DNA from: an uncultured Oscillospiraceae bacterium
GTDB lineage: Bacteria > Bacillota > Clostridia > Oscillospirales > Oscillospiraceae
Assembly: GCA_947629795.1 (NCBI GenBank)
Contig: CANRFC010000033.1
Location: 1 to 33,617, forward strand
DNA length: 33,617 nucleotides
Reading direction: 5' to 3'
Numbering within the stretch: position 1 is the stretch's first letter; every line of letters begins with the position of its first letter. Made by a program: the position numbers and the translations under genes. Under the pieces are notes generated by a model that saw nothing but the letters and a program-made list of their open reading frames with translations, was not told the DNA's origin and did not search any database. Below are positions 31,108 through 33,617 of the stretch, piece by piece.

Positions 31108-31969
31108 AGTACTCCAGCACGTCCTCTTTGGTCCCGGTGAAGACGCCGGGGGTCTCCATTTTCAGGGAGACGCAGGCGGTGGCGTAGCGCAGGGCCTCCT
31201 CCACTCCGGCGCCGGTGAGCCGCATGGCCAGGTAGGCGCCGGTGGTGGTGTCCCCCCGGCCGGTGCGGCCCGACAGGTTCCGTGCCTTTACAGGGCAGGT
31301 GTAGACCCGCTTTCCGTCATAGGCCAGCATCTCGGAGTTGTGGGAGATGAGGACCTCCCCGGCCCCCCAGGCGTGGAGCTGTTTGGCGGCAGCCACCCGG
31401 TCGGTGAGGCCGGTGAGGATCTCGGCCTCGGCGGCGTCGGTCTTGAGGAAGTCCAGGTAGGGCAAGTATTTCAGCTTGTCAGTCCAGTCGTGAAAGGCCA
31501 TCTTCCCTCCCTCGTTGTGGCGGAGAAAGCCCTGGGCGTCGGCGGCCAGCAGGCCCTTGGCGTGAAGGGCCTCCAGCAGCTCATTGGGAAAGTCGCCGTA
31601 GAGAAGCCCCGCAAGGTGATATAGTTTACAGGGCACGTCGGGGATCTCCGTTGGGGTGATGGGCCCGGACTGGGCGGGACAGGAGGAATTGCGCCGCTCC
31701 CGGTCGGCGGTGAAGTACTCATTGCGCATGAGGGTGGTCTTCTCCGAGGGCAGCAGGGCGATGTCGGCGGCGTCCATGTGGAAGCCGTCGATGATGTCGG
31801 TGTCCTCCGGGGCGATCTTCACGGCGGCGAAGACCTTCGCCCCGGCGGCTCTGGCGGCGGGGGTGCAGAAGGTCACCGCGCCGCCCACGCTGCGGTCCTC
31901 GGCGCCGGTATAGTCGATGTTCACGTCCCGGGTGGCGGGACCCACGATCATCAGGTCATAGGCTTTCAT
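31085..31969 (-). CDS. PfkB-family carbohydrate kinase
   Basis: 294 residues; ATG at 31969 with AAGGAG 10 nt upstream. Ribokinase fold: N-terminal substrate-binding GG (29-30 in RSVGGAVTF) and C-terminal motif GRTGRGDTTTG (234-244), in which the catalytic Asp240 and the Gly of the anion hole are kept but the usual DTxGAGD reads GRTGRGD. This variant sets it apart from IolC and fructokinases; it resembles a PfkB subgroup I cannot name. Substrate unknown. Linkage to the isomerase gene and to the inositol operon suggests an inositol or keto-sugar substrate, but it lies outside the main operon. Its 3' end has been copied into the adjoining tandem repeats. Confidence 0.85.
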   Translation of the reverse strand: MKAYDLMIVGPATRDVNIDYTGAEDRSVGGAVTFCTPAARAAGAKVFAAVKIAPEDTDIIDGFHMDAADIALLPSEKTTLMRNEYFTADRERRNSSCPAQSGPITPTEIPDVPCKLYHLAGLLYGDFPNELLEALHAKGLLAADAQGFLRHNEGGKMAFHDWTDKLKYLPYLDFLKTDAAEAEILTGLTDRVAAAKQLHAWGAGEVLISHNSEMLAYDGKRVYTCPVKARNLSGRTGRGDTTTGAYLAMRLTGAGVEEALRYATACVSLKMETPGVFTGTKEDVLEYLNAFYQD

Positions 31970-31993
31970 CAGGCAGTCTCTCCTTCTCTTCGC

Positions 31994-32031
31994 CGAAATT
32001 TCCCGTGCCGCCCGGGGCACGGGAAATTTCG
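31994..32031. promoter_or_regulatory. Perfect 16-bp inverted repeat in the kinase leader
   Basis: CGAAATTTCCCGTGCC and its exact complement flank a 6-nt loop, ending 25 nt before the kinase ATG. No T-run follows on either strand, so it is not a standard terminator. It may be an operator, an mRNA-stability hairpin or an attenuator acting with the predicted promoter. Confidence 0.6.
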
Positions 32032-32047
32032 ATGTGGTCATTGGAAG

Positions 32048-32053
32048 ATTATA
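32048..32053 (-). promoter_or_regulatory. Probable -10 box of the kinase gene
   Basis: Minus-strand perfect TATAAT, about 80 nt before the kinase ATG and 35 nt past the hppA stop. The -35 region (TGTTCT at 17 nt) is poor, so the promoter may need an activator. Confidence 0.45.
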
Positions 32054-32087
32054 CGACAGTTTTTCCCAAAAGAACAGGGATTTTTTC

Positions 32088-33617
32088 TCAGAACAGGTTC
32101 ATCAGGTTGAAGCTGACCACCAGGCCGGAGAACACGATGGAGACGGTGGAGCACAGCTTGATGAGGATGTTCAGGGCAGGGCCGGAGGTGTCCTTGAAGG
32201 GGTCGCCCACGGTGTCGCCCACCACGGCGGACTTGTGGCAGTCGGAGCCCTTACCGCCGTGATGGCCGGACTCGATGTACTTCTTGGCGTTGTCCCAGGC
32301 ACCGCCGGCGTTGGACATGAACACGGCCATGGCGAAGCCGGTGACCGACACGCCGCCCAGCACGCCCACCACGCCGGTGGGGCCCAGGATGAGGCCGGCC
32401 AGGATGGGCACGGCGATGGCCAGGAGGGCGGGAATGACCATCTCGTGGAGGGCGCCCTTGGCGCACAGGGCCACGCAGCGGGCGTAGTCCGGGCTGGTCT
32501 CCCCTTCCATGATGCCGCCGATCTCGTGGAACTGGCGGCGGACCTCCACCACCACCGACTGGGCGGCCTTCTGCACGGCGGACATGGTCAGGGCGGAGAA
32601 CACGAAGGTGAGCATGGCGCCCACGAACAGGCCCACCAGCACGTCGGGGCTGGTAAGGGTGAAGTTCAGGACCACGTCGGTCTTCTCCTGGACGATGTTG
32701 ACGTAGGAGACCAGCAGGGCCAGGGCGGTGAGGGAGGCCGAGCCGATGGCGAAGCCCTTGCCGGTGGCGGCGGTGGTGTTGCCCAGGGAGTCCAGGGCGT
32801 CGGTGCGCTCCCGGACCTCCTCGGGCAGGCCAGCCATCTGGGCGATGCCGCCGGCGTTGTCGGCCACGGGACCGTAGGCGTCGGTGGCCAGGGTGATGCC
32901 CAGGGTGGAGAGCATGCCCACACCGGCGATGCCGATGCCGTAGAGGCCCTGGTTGAAGGTCTGGGTGAACTTTCCGGCGGCGTCCACGATCTCGCCGGTG
33001 CCTCCGGCGGCAAAGTAGCTGATGAGCACGGCGGCGGCCACGATGAGGATGGAGGTCATGGTGGACTGCATACCCAGGGACATGCCGCCGATCATGATGG
33101 TGGCGGTGCCGGTCTCGGAGGCGGCGGCCAGGCGCTGGGTGGGCTTATAGGTGTCGGAGGTGTAGTACTCGGTGAAGTAGCCGATGGCGCAGCCGCCCAC
33201 CAGGCCGCAGAGGATGGCGATATACACGCCCCAGTCCTTCAGCACGGCGTAGGTCACCGGGGCGGCCAGCACGGCGGAGAGGGCGGCGGCCAGGTAGGTG
33301 CCGGTGCGCAGGCTGTGGAGCAGCTCCTTCTGGGAGGCATTCTCCTTGGTGCGGATGAAGAAGGTCCCGATGATGGAGCACAGGATGCCGCAGGCGGCCA
33401 GGAAGATGGGGAGCATGATGCCGTTCCAGCCGTAGCCGGCGGTGGCGCCCAGGGCAAAGGTGGCCAGGATGGAGCCCACGTAGGACTCGTAGAGGTCGGC
33501 GCCCATGCCGGCCACGTCGCCCACGTTGTCGCCCACGTTATCGGCGATGGTGGCGGGGTTGCGGGGGTCGTCCTCGGGGATGCCGGCCTCCACCTTGCCC
33601 ACCAGGTCCGCGCCCAC
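32088..33617 (-). CDS. hppA: Membrane-bound ion-translocating pyrophosphatase (5' part outside window)
   Basis: About 509 codons of the C-terminal part, open to the window edge; the true start lies beyond 33617. It hydrolyses pyrophosphate and pumps H+ or Na+ across the membrane. The pyrophosphate-binding segment VGADLVGKVEAG, followed by PEDDPRNPATIADNVGDNVG, lies at the edge; DAYGPVADNAGG, and near the end GGAWDNAKKYIE and VVGDTVGDPFKDTSGP, are also diagnostic. GNTTAATGKG has Ala at the position that is Lys in potassium-independent enzymes, so this is the K+-dependent class, many of which pump Na+. Multiple membrane helices run throughout. It fits an energy-limited anaerobe. Confidence 0.97.
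   Translation of the reverse strand: MGADLVGKVEAGIPEDDPRNPATIADNVGDNVGDVAGMGADLYESYVGSILATFALGATAGYGWNGIMLPIFLAACGILCSIIGTFFIRTKENASQKELLHSLRTGTYLAAALSAVLAAPVTYAVLKDWGVYIAILCGLVGGCAIGYFTEYYTSDTYKPTQRLAAASETGTATIMIGGMSLGMQSTMTSILIVAAAVLISYFAAGGTGEIVDAAGKFTQTFNQGLYGIGIAGVGMLSTLGITLATDAYGPVADNAGGIAQMAGLPEEVRERTDALDSLGNTTAATGKGFAIGSASLTALALLVSYVNIVQEKTDVVLNFTLTSPDVLVGLFVGAMLTFVFSALTMSAVQKAAQSVVVEVRRQFHEIGGIMEGETSPDYARCVALCAKGALHEMVIPALLAIAVPILAGLILGPTGVVGVLGGVSVTGFAMAVFMSNAGGAWDNAKKYIESGHHGGKGSDCHKSAVVGDTVGDPFKDTSGPALNILIKLCSTVSIVFSGLVVSFNLMNLF

Noticed and set aside
32088-33617. GTG at the window edge as the hppA start
   Set aside because: The sequence there is already in the conserved pyrophosphate-binding segment, so the N-terminal helices must lie outside the window.

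Overview
The window is GC-rich DNA from a strictly anaerobic, probably spore-forming Firmicute. It looks like Oscillospiraceae of the Flavonifractor / Pseudoflavonifractor / Intestinimonas kind. The basis is the codon bias, strong sigma-A promoters with 17-nt spacers and AGGAGG ribosome sites, a SAM-I riboswitch on metK, reverse rubrerythrin, rubredoxin and a flavodiiron protein, a butyryl-CoA-dehydrogenase-type fusion, a SleL-like LysM-GH18 enzyme and a membrane pyrophosphatase. The genus is inferred; no rRNA or tRNA gene was seen.

Layout. 1-7300 is mostly housekeeping: metK (5' part) with its riboswitch, a rhomboid-like membrane protein with a zinc ribbon, rubredoxin plus rubrerythrin, glmS, and a two-gene cell-wall hydrolase operon followed by a structured, terminator-bearing intergenic region. 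7300-10700 holds an acyl-CoA dehydrogenase/ETF-alpha/rubredoxin fusion and a flavodiiron protein. 10700-13030 is a three-gene minus-strand operon (membrane protein, ComEC-like beta-lactamase-fold hydrolase, HAD hydrolase). 13147-17531 is a three-gene binding-protein ABC importer with a fused two-domain permease.

17896-28044 is a nine-gene minus-strand operon with a clear promoter and terminator: type II (archaeal-type) GAPDH homologue, archaeal-type PGK homologue, split transketolase, LarA-type racemase, then iolE, iolB, iolD and iolG. A DeoR regulator is divergently transcribed and followed by a PHP-domain protein. Beyond it are a TIM-barrel isomerase, 22-23 bp tandem repeats, a PfkB kinase, and the 3' part of hppA.

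Main proposal. The four iol genes convert myo-inositol to 2-deoxy-5-keto-D-gluconate (DKG). The usual next enzymes (iolC kinase, iolJ aldolase, iolA dehydrogenase) are not in the operon. DKG is a structural analogue of D-xylulose 5-phosphate in which CH2-COO- replaces CH2-O-PO3. The transketolase could therefore move its two-carbon ketol unit to a sugar-phosphate acceptor and release malic semialdehyde, the matching analogue of glyceraldehyde 3-phosphate. The GAPDH-like and PGK-like enzymes could then oxidise this to malyl phosphate and D-malate with NAD(P)H and ATP formation, and the LarA-like racemase could give L-malate. The PGK homologue lacks the HxxR arginine that normally contacts the substrate phosphate. 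This is inference from gene content, chemistry and residues; I cannot exclude that it has been described elsewhere.
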